From Arcanobacterium_A bovis (GTDB lineage Bacteria > Actinomycetota > Actinomycetes > Actinomycetales > Actinomycetaceae): a stretch of DNA of 64,000 bases. The notes beneath the pieces are model-generated. The model was not told the DNA's origin and ran no database searches. It saw only the letters and a program-made list of their open reading frames with translations. Shown here piece by piece: positions 1-9,388 of this stretch. Position 1 is the stretch's first letter. Every line of letters begins with the position of its first letter. A program made the position numbers and the translations under genes. The stretch lies in NCBI RefSeq assembly GCF_042655305.1, contig NZ_JBHSLR010000006.1, one strand, 5' to 3'.

Positions 1-684
1 GTTATTCTCATGCTCGGCGCCGATCACCACGGATACATTGGTCGAATTTATGCCATGACCCGCGCTTTTGGCGATACTGCTGGAAAGGGCGAAAACCACG
101 AGATTCTCATCGGACAGCTCGTCAATTTGGTGCGCGACGGCGAACCGGTGCGTATGTCGAAACGTGCGGGCACGATCGTCGTCCTGGCAGATTTGGTGGA
201 AGCAGCAGGGGTTGACGCCGCGCGCTACTCGCTCGTACGCGCAGCGATGGACACTACCCTCGAAATCGATCTGGCTTTGATTTCCTCTCATACCAATGAA
301 AATCCGGTGTACTACGTGCAGTATGCTCATGCCCGCACAAAGTCGGTTGACCGCAATGCGGCAGAACACGGCGTTACGCGCGATAATTTCGATCCGAGCT
401 TGCTCGATTCTGAGGCGGATAACGAACTTTTGGCAACGCTCGCGAAGTATCCAGAGATCGTGTCACAAGCCGCCCAGCTGCGCGAACCTCATCGGATTGC
501 TCGCTATGTGGAAGACTTAGCCGGCGCATATCACGCTTGGTATGGTAAGTCGAGAGTCACACCACGTGCTGATGAAGAGGTAACTCCGGTGCATCAGGCG
601 CGTTTGTGGCTTAACGACGCTACTGGTCAAGTTTTGGCCAATGGACTTGGTCTTTTGGGAGTGAGTGCTCCAGATAAGATGTAG
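1..684 (+). CDS. argS: arginyl-tRNA synthetase, C-terminal part (5' end outside window)
   Basis: Class I aminoacyl-tRNA synthetase that charges tRNA-Arg in the cytoplasm. The frame is open from base 1, so about the first half of the protein lies upstream of the window. Seen directly: the GADHHGYIGR segment of the catalytic fold, the KMSKS-equivalent MSKRAG loop at about residue 53, and the NPVYYVQYAHAR signature. These are followed by the all-alpha anticodon-binding domain, ending in LGVSAPDKM, close to the usual ArgS terminus. lysA follows 40 bp downstream on the same strand, the common actinobacterial argS-lysA order, so co-transcription is likely. Confidence 0.97.
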   Translation, partial: VILMLGADHHGYIGRIYAMTRAFGDTAGKGENHEILIGQLVNLVRDGEPVRMSKRAGTIVVLADLVEAAGVDAARYSLVRAAMDTTLEIDLALISSHTNENPVYYVQYAHARTKSVDRNAAEHGVTRDNFDPSLLDSEADNELLATLAKYPEIVSQAAQLREPHRIARYVEDLAGAYHAWYGKSRVTPRADEEVTPVHQARLWLNDATGQVLANGLGLLGVSAPDKM

Positions 685-724
685 TGCTTGACCGAGCTCC
701 GCAAGGAATTCCGAAAGGATAAAT

Positions 725-2098
725 ATGAATATGGAACAGCTTGAAGCGCCAGTCCCAGATGGAGCACCTCACGGAGTTTGGTCAATAAATACAGAGCGTT
801 TGCCTTCGGGTGAATTATGCGTCGCTGGTGTGCCAGTGGGGCAGATCGCGCAGGAGTTTCCCACCCCACGTTTCGTGCTCGACGCGAATGACGCGCGCTC
901 GCGGGCACGTGCATGGAAAGAGGCGATGGATCAGGCCTTTGCTGATTTGGCCGGCGCGCACGTCTATTACGCTGGAAAAGCCTTTCTTTCCAAGGCCTTT
1001 GCTCGGTGGATGTACGAAGAAGGCCTCCATATCGACACGGCTTCTGAAGGCGAGCTAGTTACTGCATTAGCCGGCGGAGTGCCAGGTAGTGCGTGTGGTC
1101 TGCACGGAAATAACAAATCTCGAGCCGAAATTGAACGAGCTTTGCGCGAAGGCGTAGCCCATATTGTGGTCGATTCGCTCGCCGAGCTTGAATTTGTCAA
1201 TGTTGTTGCGCAGGAAAACAACGCCGTCGCTCCAATCTATCTGCGGCTAACTACCGGCGTTCACGCTGGCGGGCACGAGTTTATTGCCACGGCGCACGAG
1301 GATCAGAAATTTGGTCTTTCGGTGACGACGGGCGTGGCGCGGCAAGCGATGGCACGTGCACACGAACTAGAGAACGTGCAGCTCATCGGTTTGCATTCGC
1401 ATATTGGATCACAAATCTCGGCAACCGAGGGATTCGCACAGGCGGCGCAAGTTATTTTTGAAGAGCGAGTCTGGGCACATGAGCAGGGGATCGCCATCAA
1501 TGAGATCGATCTCGGCGGTGGCTATGGCATCCGTTATACGGCAGCCGACGATATCGCTCCCAGCCCGCGCGAGTTTGCGCGGATTCTTGCGCAGGTAGTG
1601 CGCGAGCACGTGGAGAAGACCGGTCTACCGGCACCGCTGGTTTCTATCGAGCCGGGCCGTTCGATCGTCGCTCCAGCGATGTTTACGCTGTACACGGTGG
1701 GTACAGTCAAAGATGTTGCCATTGATTCTGGCGTGCGTACCTATGTTTCGGTAGACGGCGGAATGTCCGATAATATTCGTCCCGCCCTGTACGAAGCCGA
1801 TTACACTGCGGCTCTGGCTGCTCGAAATTCACAAGCCCCTACCCAGCGCTGCCGCGTGGTAGGAAAGCACTGCGAATCTGGAGATATCGTGGTGCGAAAT
1901 GTAGCCTTGCCGTCCGATATTCATGCTGGTGATTTGCTTGCTGTGCCCGCAACGGGGGCCTATGGGCGGGCGATGGCGTCTAATTACAATATGTTGCCAC
2001 GGCCAGGTGTGGTAGCAGTTGAAGACGGCGTACTCACCGAGCTTATTCGCAGCGAGAGTATTGATGACCTTCTCGCTCTCGATCAAGACCAGCAATAA
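725..2098 (+). CDS. lysA: diaminopimelate decarboxylase
   Basis: PLP enzyme that decarboxylates meso-diaminopimelate to L-lysine, the last step of lysine synthesis. The protein has 457 residues, normal for the family. An N-terminal alanine-racemase-like TIM barrel carries the PLP lysine in YYAGKAF (K85), the GLHSHIGSQ motif, the phosphate-binding DLGGGYGI loop and EPGRS. The C-terminal beta domain carries HCESGD and GAYGRAMASNYN, which supply active-site residues at the dimer interface. The ATG at 725 follows the purine-rich AAAGGAT. hom begins 11 bp after the stop, so lysA heads a lysA-hom-thrC-thrB cluster that splits aspartate-semialdehyde flux between lysine and threonine. Confidence 0.97.
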   Translation: MNMEQLEAPVPDGAPHGVWSINTERLPSGELCVAGVPVGQIAQEFPTPRFVLDANDARSRARAWKEAMDQAFADLAGAHVYYAGKAFLSKAFARWMYEEGLHIDTASEGELVTALAGGVPGSACGLHGNNKSRAEIERALREGVAHIVVDSLAELEFVNVVAQENNAVAPIYLRLTTGVHAGGHEFIATAHEDQKFGLSVTTGVARQAMARAHELENVQLIGLHSHIGSQISATEGFAQAAQVIFEERVWAHEQGIAINEIDLGGGYGIRYTAADDIAPSPREFARILAQVVREHVEKTGLPAPLVSIEPGRSIVAPAMFTLYTVGTVKDVAIDSGVRTYVSVDGGMSDNIRPALYEADYTAALAARNSQAPTQRCRVVGKHCESGDIVVRNVALPSDIHAGDLLAVPATGAYGRAMASNYNMLPRPGVVAVEDGVLTELIRSESIDDLLALDQDQQ

Positions 2099-2109
2099 CG
2101 TACAGAGTA

Positions 2110-3462
2110 GTGGTGGAACTAGTGGAAAACGCAGAAAAAACGGTCAAGATCGCGCTATTGGGTTGCGGTACGGTTGGCACTCAAGTGGCGCGGTTACTCA
2201 ATGAGCAATCCGCACTTCTCGCAGCCCGCGCCGGGGCGAAGCTCGAGCTCATCGGGATTGCAGTCAATAATTTAGATGCGCAACGCGACCCTTCGATTGA
2301 CCGCACCTTGCTCACGGACGATCCTTATTCGCTCATCTCGAAAGCGGATATCGTTATTGAACTAATCGGCGGAATCGAACCCGCTCGCACTCTCGTACGT
2401 GCAGCGCTCAGTAGTGGAGCGAGCGTCGTCACCGGAAATAAAGCGCTACTGGCCACACACGGCCCTGAGCTTTATGACCTCGCTACCCAAAGCGACGTCG
2501 ATCTTTATTACGAAGCTGCCGTGGCAGGAGCCGTGCCCGTTGTATACGGTTTGCGCGAGTCCTTGGCGGGCGACCAGGTCAATACCGTCATGGGCATAAT
2601 GAACGGCACCACGAACTTCATTCTCGATGCAATGACGACGCAGGGTATGGATTTCGATTCGGCGCTTAAACTTGCGCAGGATCTCGGTTTCGCTGAGGCC
2701 GATCCTTCGGCTGACGTGGATGGTTACGACGCCGGAGCCAAAATTGCGATTCTGGCTTCCCTTGCGTTCCACACCCGTGTGAGCTTGGATGATGTGAAAG
2801 TCGACGGTATTCGTGCGATTAGTTCTGACGATATCGCCTCGGCGGATGCTGCCGGGTACGTGATAAAGCTGATTGCGCGGGCGCATCGCCACAGTGATGA
2901 GGGCGGCGAGACAGGTATCGAGATGTCGGTGAGCCCAACTCTCGTGGCCAAGGATCATCCGCTTGCCTCGGTGCATGGTTCCTTTAACGCGGTGCTAATT
3001 GAAGCAAAATCTGCCGATCAACTCATGTTTTACGGGCGGGGTGCTGGCGGTGCGCCAACCGCATCGGCGGTGCTTTCGGATGTGGTAGCTGCTGCAGCGA
3101 AACGAGTGATAGGTGGGCACGCTCCGCGCGAAGTCATTTATGGAAATTTGCCAGTTCTTCCAGCTGCTGAGTTCAGCTCGCGGTACTACATCAAATTGGA
3201 AGTTGCAGATGCAGTTGGCGTATTGGCTGGTCTCACTCAGCGTTTTGCGGCAGCGGGAGTGTCTATTTCCTCGGTGATCCAAAATAGGGCAGACGGAAGA
3301 TCTGAGTCGGCTCGATCCGAAACGCATTCGGCGCAAAACGCTCAGATCACAATAATTACCCACGTTGTGCGGCAAGCAGCTATCGATCATGTGATTGAAG
3401 AACTGAAAGAATCGGCCGATGTAATCGGTGTAACAAGCATCTTGAAGGTGGAGGAAAACTGA
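2110..3462 (+). CDS. hom: homoserine dehydrogenase with ACT domain
   Basis: NAD(P)H-dependent reduction of aspartate semialdehyde to homoserine. Seen: a Rossmann fold with the GCGTVG nucleotide loop (residues 18-23), the GNKALLA segment, the catalytic-domain block with NGTTNFIL, and the GFAEADPSADVDGYDA signature. A C-terminal ACT domain (about 355-450) is the type that senses threonine in Gram-positive Hom. The linker inside the ACT region has a low-complexity Ser/Arg-rich insert at about residues 390-405. The start is GTG at 2110; tandem GTG codons leave 2113 as an alternative. The stop overlaps the thrC ATG by one base (TGATG), indicating translational coupling. Confidence 0.96.
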   Translation: MVELVENAEKTVKIALLGCGTVGTQVARLLNEQSALLAARAGAKLELIGIAVNNLDAQRDPSIDRTLLTDDPYSLISKADIVIELIGGIEPARTLVRAALSSGASVVTGNKALLATHGPELYDLATQSDVDLYYEAAVAGAVPVVYGLRESLAGDQVNTVMGIMNGTTNFILDAMTTQGMDFDSALKLAQDLGFAEADPSADVDGYDAGAKIAILASLAFHTRVSLDDVKVDGIRAISSDDIASADAAGYVIKLIARAHRHSDEGGETGIEMSVSPTLVAKDHPLASVHGSFNAVLIEAKSADQLMFYGRGAGGAPTASAVLSDVVAAAAKRVIGGHAPREVIYGNLPVLPAAEFSSRYYIKLEVADAVGVLAGLTQRFAAAGVSISSVIQNRADGRSESARSETHSAQNAQITIITHVVRQAAIDHVIEELKESADVIGVTSILKVEEN

Positions 3463-4562
3463 TGGCACATCAATGGCGAGGACTCATTAACGAATACCGC
3501 GAGCGCCTGCCGTTCGCAAAGAACGACCCCGTCGTCACCCTCCTCGAGGGAGGAACGCCGCTCGTTTACGCCCAGGCCTTGAGCGATCTGGTTTCTGCCG
3601 AAGTGTTCGTAAAGGTTGAAGGAGCGAATCCTACTGGATCGTTCAAAGACCGTGGTATGACCACTGCAATCTCTCATGTTTTGCAAAGCGACACCAAGAT
3701 TGTGGCCTGTGCGTCTACCGGCAATACCTCGGCTTCTGCTGCCGCCTATGCGGTGGCGGCGGGTTTGGAATGTGCGGTTATCCTTCCTGCTGGCAAAATC
3801 GCTGCTGGTAAATTGGCGCAGGCGATTGTGCACGGTGCGAAGCTAGTAGCTGTGGATGGAAATTTTGACGATTGTCTCAATATTGTGCGCGAGCTGACCC
3901 AGAATTATCCGGTGGCGCTCGTTAACTCAGTAAATCCCTATCGCTTGCAGGGGCAAAAGACGGCCGCTTTTGAAATCGTGGACGCGCTCGGCGACGCACC
4001 AGATATCCATGTGTTGCCAGTAGGCAATGCAGGCAATATTTCCGCATATTGGATGGGATATAACGAGTATGCAGGCAAATTAACGGCGGCTTCAATTGAG
4101 GAGTCGGCACTTTCGCTCGATCCGGTAGCTACGAAAGTTCCGCAGATGTGGGGAATCCAGGCATGGGGTGCGGCACCATTTGTGCTGGGGCATCCAGTGG
4201 CACAGCCTGAGACGATTGCGACGGCGATTCGGATTGGCAATCCTGCTTCTTGGGATTACGCCCAAGCAGCGAAAACGGATTCGCACGGTTGGATTGATCG
4301 AGTTACTGACGACGAAATCTTGCACGCGCAGTCTGTATTGGCTGCACAGGTGGGAATTTTCGTAGAACCAGCGTCGGCAGCATCGGTGGCTGGTCTTATT
4401 AAGGCAGCTCAGGCAGGGAAAGTTCCAAAAGGCGCGCGCATTGTGTGTACGGTGACTGGAAATGGTTTGAAAGATACCGCTACCGCGCTTGGAAATGCCG
4501 AGCTCACGTTCGAACCGATTGAGCCTCACGTACAAGCTGCCGTGAGTGCTCTAGAATTGTGA
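3462..4562 (+). CDS. thrC: threonine synthase
   Basis: PLP enzyme converting O-phosphohomoserine to L-threonine. The 366 residues match the short bacterial type of the fold-type II family. Seen: NPTGSFKDRGM with the PLP Schiff-base lysine K62, the substrate and phosphate loop STGNTSASAAAYA, the GNAGN segment and a late TGNGLKD block. The ATG overlaps the hom stop codon, so translation is coupled. Threonine synthase acts after homoserine kinase, whose gene lies just downstream, giving the order hom-thrC-thrB that is usual in Actinobacteria. Confidence 0.97.
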   Translation: MAHQWRGLINEYRERLPFAKNDPVVTLLEGGTPLVYAQALSDLVSAEVFVKVEGANPTGSFKDRGMTTAISHVLQSDTKIVACASTGNTSASAAAYAVAAGLECAVILPAGKIAAGKLAQAIVHGAKLVAVDGNFDDCLNIVRELTQNYPVALVNSVNPYRLQGQKTAAFEIVDALGDAPDIHVLPVGNAGNISAYWMGYNEYAGKLTAASIEESALSLDPVATKVPQMWGIQAWGAAPFVLGHPVAQPETIATAIRIGNPASWDYAQAAKTDSHGWIDRVTDDEILHAQSVLAAQVGIFVEPASAASVAGLIKAAQAGKVPKGARIVCTVTGNGLKDTATALGNAELTFEPIEPHVQAAVSALEL

Positions 4563-4674
4563 GTGCTCCGACGTCGTCAGGGCGTAGACGCCGTGTGCGA
4601 GCGGTTAACGACATCGGTACGTGGAAACTTTACACCGCGATGGTGTGGCGATACTGGGAAAGGTTCAGAGCTTT

Positions 4675-5586
4675 ATGCGATTGATCAATAGCCATGCGCG
4701 GGTGCGTGTGCCTGCTACCTCGGGAAATCTAGGTCCAGGCTTTGATTCGATGGGAATGGCTCACGATCTGTGGGACGAAGTCGCAGTAACGCTTACCACC
4801 GGAGCATCGCGTGTGGTGATTCTTGGCGAGGGATCGCAAACACTTCCGCGCGATGAAAGCCACCTTATCGTGCAGACTATCAAGACGACGCTCGAACGCC
4901 TCGGGGCTCCAAGCTCAGGCATTGATCTTGTATGTAGAAATAAAATTCCGCACGGTCGTGGATTGGGTTCCTCAGCTGCGGCGATTGTGGCGGCAATAAT
5001 GCTGGTTAAAGGGCTAATTGACCGCCCGGACGCCCTCGATGAAGCCGCGATGTTGAAACTTGCCACTGAGTTTGAGGGACATCCAGACAATGCTGCTCCC
5101 GCGATCTACGGTGGAGCTACCCTCTCGTGGGGTGAAGGCGACGGGCTTGAAACGGCTCGATTGAATGTGTCGCCTAACGTCAAGACGGCGTTGCTCGTTC
5201 CCAACGAAGTGCTTCCCACCTCGCAAGCTCGATCAGTATTGCCCAGTGCCGTTCCGCATCGCGATGCCGTATTTAACTCCGCTCGATCTGCTTTGCTGGT
5301 ACATGCGCTTGAACATCAACCTGAACTGCTCTTTGCCGCCACTGCCGACAAACTCCACCAGGATTATCGGGCAGATTCGATGCCAAAGAGCGCCGCGATG
5401 TTAGAGGCGTTGCGAGCGGCAAATTGGCCGGCTGTGATTTCGGGAGCGGGTCCAACGATTCTCGTATTTGCCCATATTGATGCACCCATGGCAAAAATTC
5501 TTGGCGAGCAGGGCTTTAGAGTTATCAATTCGACTCAAGTGCGCGGTGCACATTTTGTTGATGATAACGGTAACGTACAAAGCTGA
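4675..5586 (+). CDS. thrB: homoserine kinase (GHMP family)
   Basis: ATP-dependent phosphorylation of homoserine, supplying the threonine synthase substrate. GHMP kinase motifs are clear: PATSGNLGPGFD near the N-terminus, the ATP loop GRGLGSSAAA, and the C-terminal GAGPTILVF motif 3. An upstream GTG at 4621 would add 18 residues that do not look conserved. The ATG at 4675 follows GGGAAAGG about 10 bases upstream and gives the expected N-terminus MRLINSHARVRVPATSG, so it was chosen. The 112-bp gap after thrC is filled with sequence lacking an obvious terminator. The gene ends the amino-acid cluster before the long rho leader. Confidence 0.95.
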   Translation: MRLINSHARVRVPATSGNLGPGFDSMGMAHDLWDEVAVTLTTGASRVVILGEGSQTLPRDESHLIVQTIKTTLERLGAPSSGIDLVCRNKIPHGRGLGSSAAAIVAAIMLVKGLIDRPDALDEAAMLKLATEFEGHPDNAAPAIYGGATLSWGEGDGLETARLNVSPNVKTALLVPNEVLPTSQARSVLPSAVPHRDAVFNSARSALLVHALEHQPELLFAATADKLHQDYRADSMPKSAAMLEALRAANWPAVISGAGPTILVFAHIDAPMAKILGEQGFRVINSTQVRGAHFVDDNGNVQS

Positions 5587-5984
5587 AACAGTAAGGCTTA
5601 GTGCGGTTGTTGTGTTACACGGTCGCGCGGCTGCATAACCTAGTGATGCAAGGTGTACAGCGCTGTGCTGCGAGCTATACTTCCGATGCATATTTGAGGT
5701 GCGACATCAAGAATCATAGAGGTAGAACACAATTAAGAGCTTAAGATTTCGAAAGTGTTTTACTTGCGTGTAGTATTGCAACTAGACAGCAGTTGTTTGG
5801 TTAAACCAATCGATCACATGCTGTGCCGCTCGATAAGGTCAAAGAGTCGGCGGCTCGGTTTCAAGCATTCCAATTGTGTTATGCATGAACTATTTTTCTG
5901 TCTAAATTTATTATCCTCGTGACTTTCCGAGGACGAATCATCACAAGAACAACGTACCGAAGTGGTACCCGGGGAAGGAACCTC
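5587..5984 (+). promoter_or_regulatory. long noncoding leader upstream of rho
   Basis: 398 bp without a credible gene. A candidate -10 (TATACT, 5676-5681) lacks a good -35. Two hairpins lie close to the rho start: CCTCG-n8-CGAGG (5914-5931) and GGTACC-like arms GTACC-n5-GGTAC (5954-5968), the second directly upstream of the ribosome-binding site GGGGAAGGAA. Rho genes in many bacteria are autoregulated through their leader; that this leader does so is inference. The position of the promoter is not established. Confidence 0.45.
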
Positions 5985-7766
5985 GTGAGCGAAACCTCCA
6001 CCAAGACCAGCGGTTCACTGGCAAGCAAACTTTTGCCGGAGCTGAAGCAAATTGCAGCTTCGATGGGTATTAAAATGCCCCCTAAATCGCGTAAAGCAGA
6101 CTACGTTGCAGCCATTTCACAAGCAGGATCTGCGGCGAAGTCTACGTCTTCTCAGGAAGCTGCTGCGCCTTCGCGCGAGCGCAGGTCAAAGGCTCAAACC
6201 TCTGCCAAATCGAGCGATAAGATCTCAACCCAGAACGACGAGCAAGCCACTCCTGCAGCTGAAGGAACCGAAAATATCTTCGGTGACTTGCCACGTCGCA
6301 GTCGTAACCGGAACCGCAGCGCCGATCGCGACGGCGTAGAACGCCGTCCTCGTGTGCGCCGCGAAGCAGAAGAACTCTCGGCGCAAGACAAGCAAGCTGC
6401 ATTAGAAGCGCTGGGCGAGGCTGCCGAACGCCGTGCCGCTGAGCAGCAGCGCGATGGGGAAGGCGACGACGAAAACCCACGTCGTAACCGCAATCGTCGC
6501 GAACGCAACCGCAACAACCGCCGCGAAAATCCACGCAACCGCAACAACCGCCGCGATGGAGCGCCTAATAATGCGCGCGCTGATATTGTGGACGTCGAAG
6601 ACGAGGCTACCGACGAAGAAGTACTCATTCCAGTAGCCGGAATCCTCGATATTTCTGGAACCAATGCCTACTTGCGCACGGGTGGTTATCTGCCTGGCAA
6701 GAACGATGCTTACGTTTCACAGCAGATTATCAAGAAGTTTGGTTTGCGTCGTGGCGACGCCGTGGCAGGTGCGGTGCGTTCGGTAACCGAAGCTAGCGTG
6801 CGTCGCGGTCAGCGCCAGCACAAATACAATCCGCTGGTAGAAGTCACCGCTATTAATGGCCTATCGCCAGAAGAAAGTGCCAAGCGTCCAGAGTTCAATA
6901 AACTGACGCCACTTTATCCGCAGGATATGTTGCGTATGGAAACCACGCAAAATGCGCTCACTACCCGCATTGTTGATTTGGTAGCGCCAATTGGCAAGGG
7001 GCAGCGCGGTTTGATTGTGTCTCCGCCAAAAGCGGGCAAAACTGTCGTGATGCAGCAGTTGGCGATGGCCATTGCAAAGAATGATCCAAATGTTCATCTC
7101 ATGGTGGTACTCGTCGACGAACGCCCTGAGGAAGTCACCGACATGCAGCGTTTGGTCAAGGGTGAGGTCATTGCTTCAACGTTTGACCGTCCGGCTACCG
7201 ATCACACCATCGTTGCAGAGCTCGCCGTTGAGCGTGCCAAGCGTTTGGTAGAACTCGGGCAAGACGTCGTCATCCTCCTCGATTCACTCACTCGCCTTTC
7301 GCGTGCCTACAACTTGGCAGCTCCGGCTTCTGGACGCATTCTCTCTGGTGGCGTGGACGCTGCTGCGCTTTACCCGCCAAAGAAGTTCTTTGGTGCTGCG
7401 CGCAATATTGAAAATGGCGGTTCGCTCACGATCATCGCTTCGGCGCTTGTGGAAACTGGATCGAAGATGGACGAAGTGATCTTCGAAGAGTTCAAGGGCA
7501 CCGGAAATATGGAATTGCGTCTGTCTCGTCAATTGGCGGATCGCCGTATTTTCCCTGCTGTTGACATTAATGCCTCGGGTACTCGCCGCGAAGAACAACT
7601 GTTCAGCAACGAAGAATTGCAGATCGTATGGCATCTTCGTCGCGCATTGGGCACTCTCGATGTGCAGGAAGCTTCGGATTACCTGCTTAATCGTCTGCGT
7701 AAGACTGAGTCCAACAAGGAATTCTTGGTCTCGATCGTGCGTGGTATGCAGAACAACGCTGAATAA
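5985..7766 (+). CDS. rho: transcription termination factor Rho
   Basis: Hexameric RNA-dependent ATPase/translocase that releases RNA polymerase from untranslated RNA. With the GTG start at 5985 (strong GGGGAAGGAA site 5 bases upstream) the protein has 593 residues. Order of parts: a Rho-N/SAP-like helix region (residues 1-50), a charged disordered insert very rich in Arg and Asn (about 110-195) as in high-GC Gram-positive Rho, the cold-shock-like RNA-binding domain (GILDISGTNAYLRTGGYLPG), then the ATPase with Walker A (PPKAGKT), Walker B (VILLDSLTRL) and the Q-loop region. The insert is known in relatives to add RNA binding. An in-frame extension to 5919 is possible but lacks a ribosome-binding site. 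Confidence 0.97.
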   Translation: MSETSTKTSGSLASKLLPELKQIAASMGIKMPPKSRKADYVAAISQAGSAAKSTSSQEAAAPSRERRSKAQTSAKSSDKISTQNDEQATPAAEGTENIFGDLPRRSRNRNRSADRDGVERRPRVRREAEELSAQDKQAALEALGEAAERRAAEQQRDGEGDDENPRRNRNRRERNRNNRRENPRNRNNRRDGAPNNARADIVDVEDEATDEEVLIPVAGILDISGTNAYLRTGGYLPGKNDAYVSQQIIKKFGLRRGDAVAGAVRSVTEASVRRGQRQHKYNPLVEVTAINGLSPEESAKRPEFNKLTPLYPQDMLRMETTQNALTTRIVDLVAPIGKGQRGLIVSPPKAGKTVVMQQLAMAIAKNDPNVHLMVVLVDERPEEVTDMQRLVKGEVIASTFDRPATDHTIVAELAVERAKRLVELGQDVVILLDSLTRLSRAYNLAAPASGRILSGGVDAAALYPPKKFFGAARNIENGGSLTIIASALVETGSKMDEVIFEEFKGTGNMELRLSRQLADRRIFPAVDINASGTRREEQLFSNEELQIVWHLRRALGTLDVQEASDYLLNRLRKTESNKEFLVSIVRGMQNNAE

Positions 7767-7783
7767 AACTGAGCTAATTGGCT

Positions 7784-7827
7784 GTAGCGCCACGCGAATG
7801 AGCACTTGCTCACGTCGGTGGCGCTAC
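7784..7827 (+). terminator. stem-loop after rho
   Basis: GTAGCGCCAC (7784-7793) pairs perfectly with GTGGCGCTAC (7818-7827); the 24-base loop holds a second small inverted repeat (GAGCACTTGCTC). It lies 17 bases past the rho stop. No T-run follows, so it may be a weak terminator or an RNA-stability element between rho and rpmE. Confidence 0.45.
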
Positions 7828-7957
7828 TGTGCCGAAAAGTGATTTAATATAGCGTCGGCTTCTGGTTCACCACTTCGCAGCTTCGGCAAGCTTAGGCCAG
7901 TTCATACTGTTCAAGTGCGCTGTGGACCCAGGGCGTTAAACGATCCAAGGAGAAAAA

Positions 7958-8170
7958 ATGAAGCAGGGAATCCACCCTACATACGAAACCATTCGTGTTA
8001 GCTGCACCTGCGGCAACGAATTCGAAACCCGTTCCACTGTTGACGGCGGGGAGCTGCGCGTAGATGTATGCTCAGCATGCCATCCGTTCTACACCGGTAA
8101 GCAGAAGATTCTGGACACCGGCGGACGTGTTGCACGCTTCGAAGCACGTTTCGGCAAGCGCGCCAAGTAG
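7958..8170 (+). CDS. rpmE: 50S ribosomal protein L31 (zinc-binding form)
   Basis: Small protein of the large ribosomal subunit that bridges to the 30S head. It has 70 residues, typical of the family. Cysteines in SCTCGNEF and DVCSACHPFYTG form the four-cysteine zinc site of the C+ type, as opposed to the zinc-independent paralog made during zinc starvation. The ATG follows AAGGAGAAAA, a strong ribosome-binding site. The order rho-rpmE-prfA-prmC is conserved in many Gram-positive bacteria. A strong terminator follows. Confidence 0.97.
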   Translation: MKQGIHPTYETIRVSCTCGNEFETRSTVDGGELRVDVCSACHPFYTGKQKILDTGGRVARFEARFGKRAK

Positions 8171-8180
8171 CTAGTCTTTC

Positions 8181-8220
8181 GAACGCCGGTACTGGATGGT
8201 ACCGGCGTTCGCGCTATTTT
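8181..8220 (+). terminator. rho-independent terminator after rpmE
   Basis: A 12-bp perfect stem, GAACGCCGGTAC (8181-8192) with GTACCGGCGTTC (8199-8210), loop of 6, followed by GCGCTATTTT. It lies 10 bases after the rpmE stop and separates rpmE from prfA. Confidence 0.85.
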
Positions 8221-8283
8221 GGAACGGCAAAATCTGGTGTGTGCCCAGTTAAGCACAGTAATGATTGAGGGATGAGAATTATT

Positions 8284-9384
8284 ATGGAGAGATTTCCGGC
8301 AGCAGTTGCAATGGTTGCGGAGCACAAAGACATCGAAGCACAGATGTCCTCACCGGAGGTTTTGGCCAACCCAGATAAACTGCGTTCTCTTGGTCGGCGC
8401 TATGCGGAGCTTGGGCGAGTAGTAACCCGCTTCAATAAATGGGAACAGGCCGAGCAGGACCTGAGCGAGACGCGTGAGATCGTTGAGATGGGCGGCGAAG
8501 ATGGTGAATTGTTCGCTGCAGAATTGCCGCGTCTTGAAGAAGCTGCGCAACAAGCAGCCGATGAACTACGTGATGCCCTCATTCCACGCGATCCCGATGA
8601 TCTACGTGATGCAATTTTGGAAGTGAAAGCAGGTGAAGGCGGCGAAGAATCAGCACTATTTGCTGGAGATTTGCTGCGTATGTACCTGCGTTATGCCGAG
8701 TCAAAGGGATGGACTACTCAGATTCTTTCGGCAACAACCACTGATCTCGGTGGTTACAAAGACGTGCAAGTTGCTGTGAAAGCGAAAGTCGTTCCAGAAG
8801 ATCCGGCCGACGGCGTATGGTCGCATCTCAAATTTGAAGCCGGTGTTCACCGAGTCCAGCGTGTGCCCGTGACGGAAACTCAAGGGCGTATTCACACCTC
8901 AGCAGCGGGTGTGCTGGTATTCGCCGAAGTAGATGATCCAGGCGAAATTGAAATCAACGATAATGACCTGCGTATCGACGTATTCCGTTCTTCTGGTCCG
9001 GGTGGACAGTCGGTGAATACTACCGATTCGGCAGTGCGCATCACCCACCTTCCCACTGGGATTACTGTTTCGATGCAAGACGAGAAATCGCAGATCAAGA
9101 ACCGTGAATCTGCAATGCGTGTGCTGCGTGCACGACTGCGCCAAAAGCAACTCGACGAGCAGGCCGCAGCAGAAGCAGACGCGCGTCGTTCCCAAGTTCG
9201 TACAGTTGACCGTTCAGAACGTGTGCGCACCTATAACTTCCCAGAAAACCGCATATCTGATCACCGCACCGGCTATAAAGCCCATAACTTGGACGCTGTT
9301 CTCAATGGCGATCTCCAAGCAGTGATTAATTCTTTGCGTGATATGGACGAAGCGGACCGTCTTCAAAACGCCACTGAGCAGTGA
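8284..9384 (+). CDS. prfA: peptide chain release factor 1
   Basis: Reads UAA/UAG in the ribosomal A site and triggers peptide release. The GGQ catalytic tripeptide lies at residues 240-242 (SGPGGQSVNTTDSAVR). The PVT tripeptide at 195-197 (VQRVPVTETQGRIHTSA) is the PxT codon-recognition motif of RF1 rather than the SPF motif of RF2. Start choice: ATG 8284 sits 12 bases after GAGGG (8267-8271), whereas an in-frame ATG at 8272 would directly abut that site. prmC, the methylase that modifies the GGQ glutamine, starts 4 bases after the stop. Confidence 0.96.
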   Translation: MERFPAAVAMVAEHKDIEAQMSSPEVLANPDKLRSLGRRYAELGRVVTRFNKWEQAEQDLSETREIVEMGGEDGELFAAELPRLEEAAQQAADELRDALIPRDPDDLRDAILEVKAGEGGEESALFAGDLLRMYLRYAESKGWTTQILSATTTDLGGYKDVQVAVKAKVVPEDPADGVWSHLKFEAGVHRVQRVPVTETQGRIHTSAAGVLVFAEVDDPGEIEINDNDLRIDVFRSSGPGGQSVNTTDSAVRITHLPTGITVSMQDEKSQIKNRESAMRVLRARLRQKQLDEQAAAEADARRSQVRTVDRSERVRTYNFPENRISDHRTGYKAHNLDAVLNGDLQAVINSLRDMDEADRLQNATEQ

Positions 9385-9388
9385 TTTT

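Noticed and set aside
6480..6560. Arg/Asn repeats in rho as a sign of foreign DNA or frameshift
   Set aside because: Such inserts are known in actinobacterial Rho, and the frame is continuous with conserved domains on both sides.
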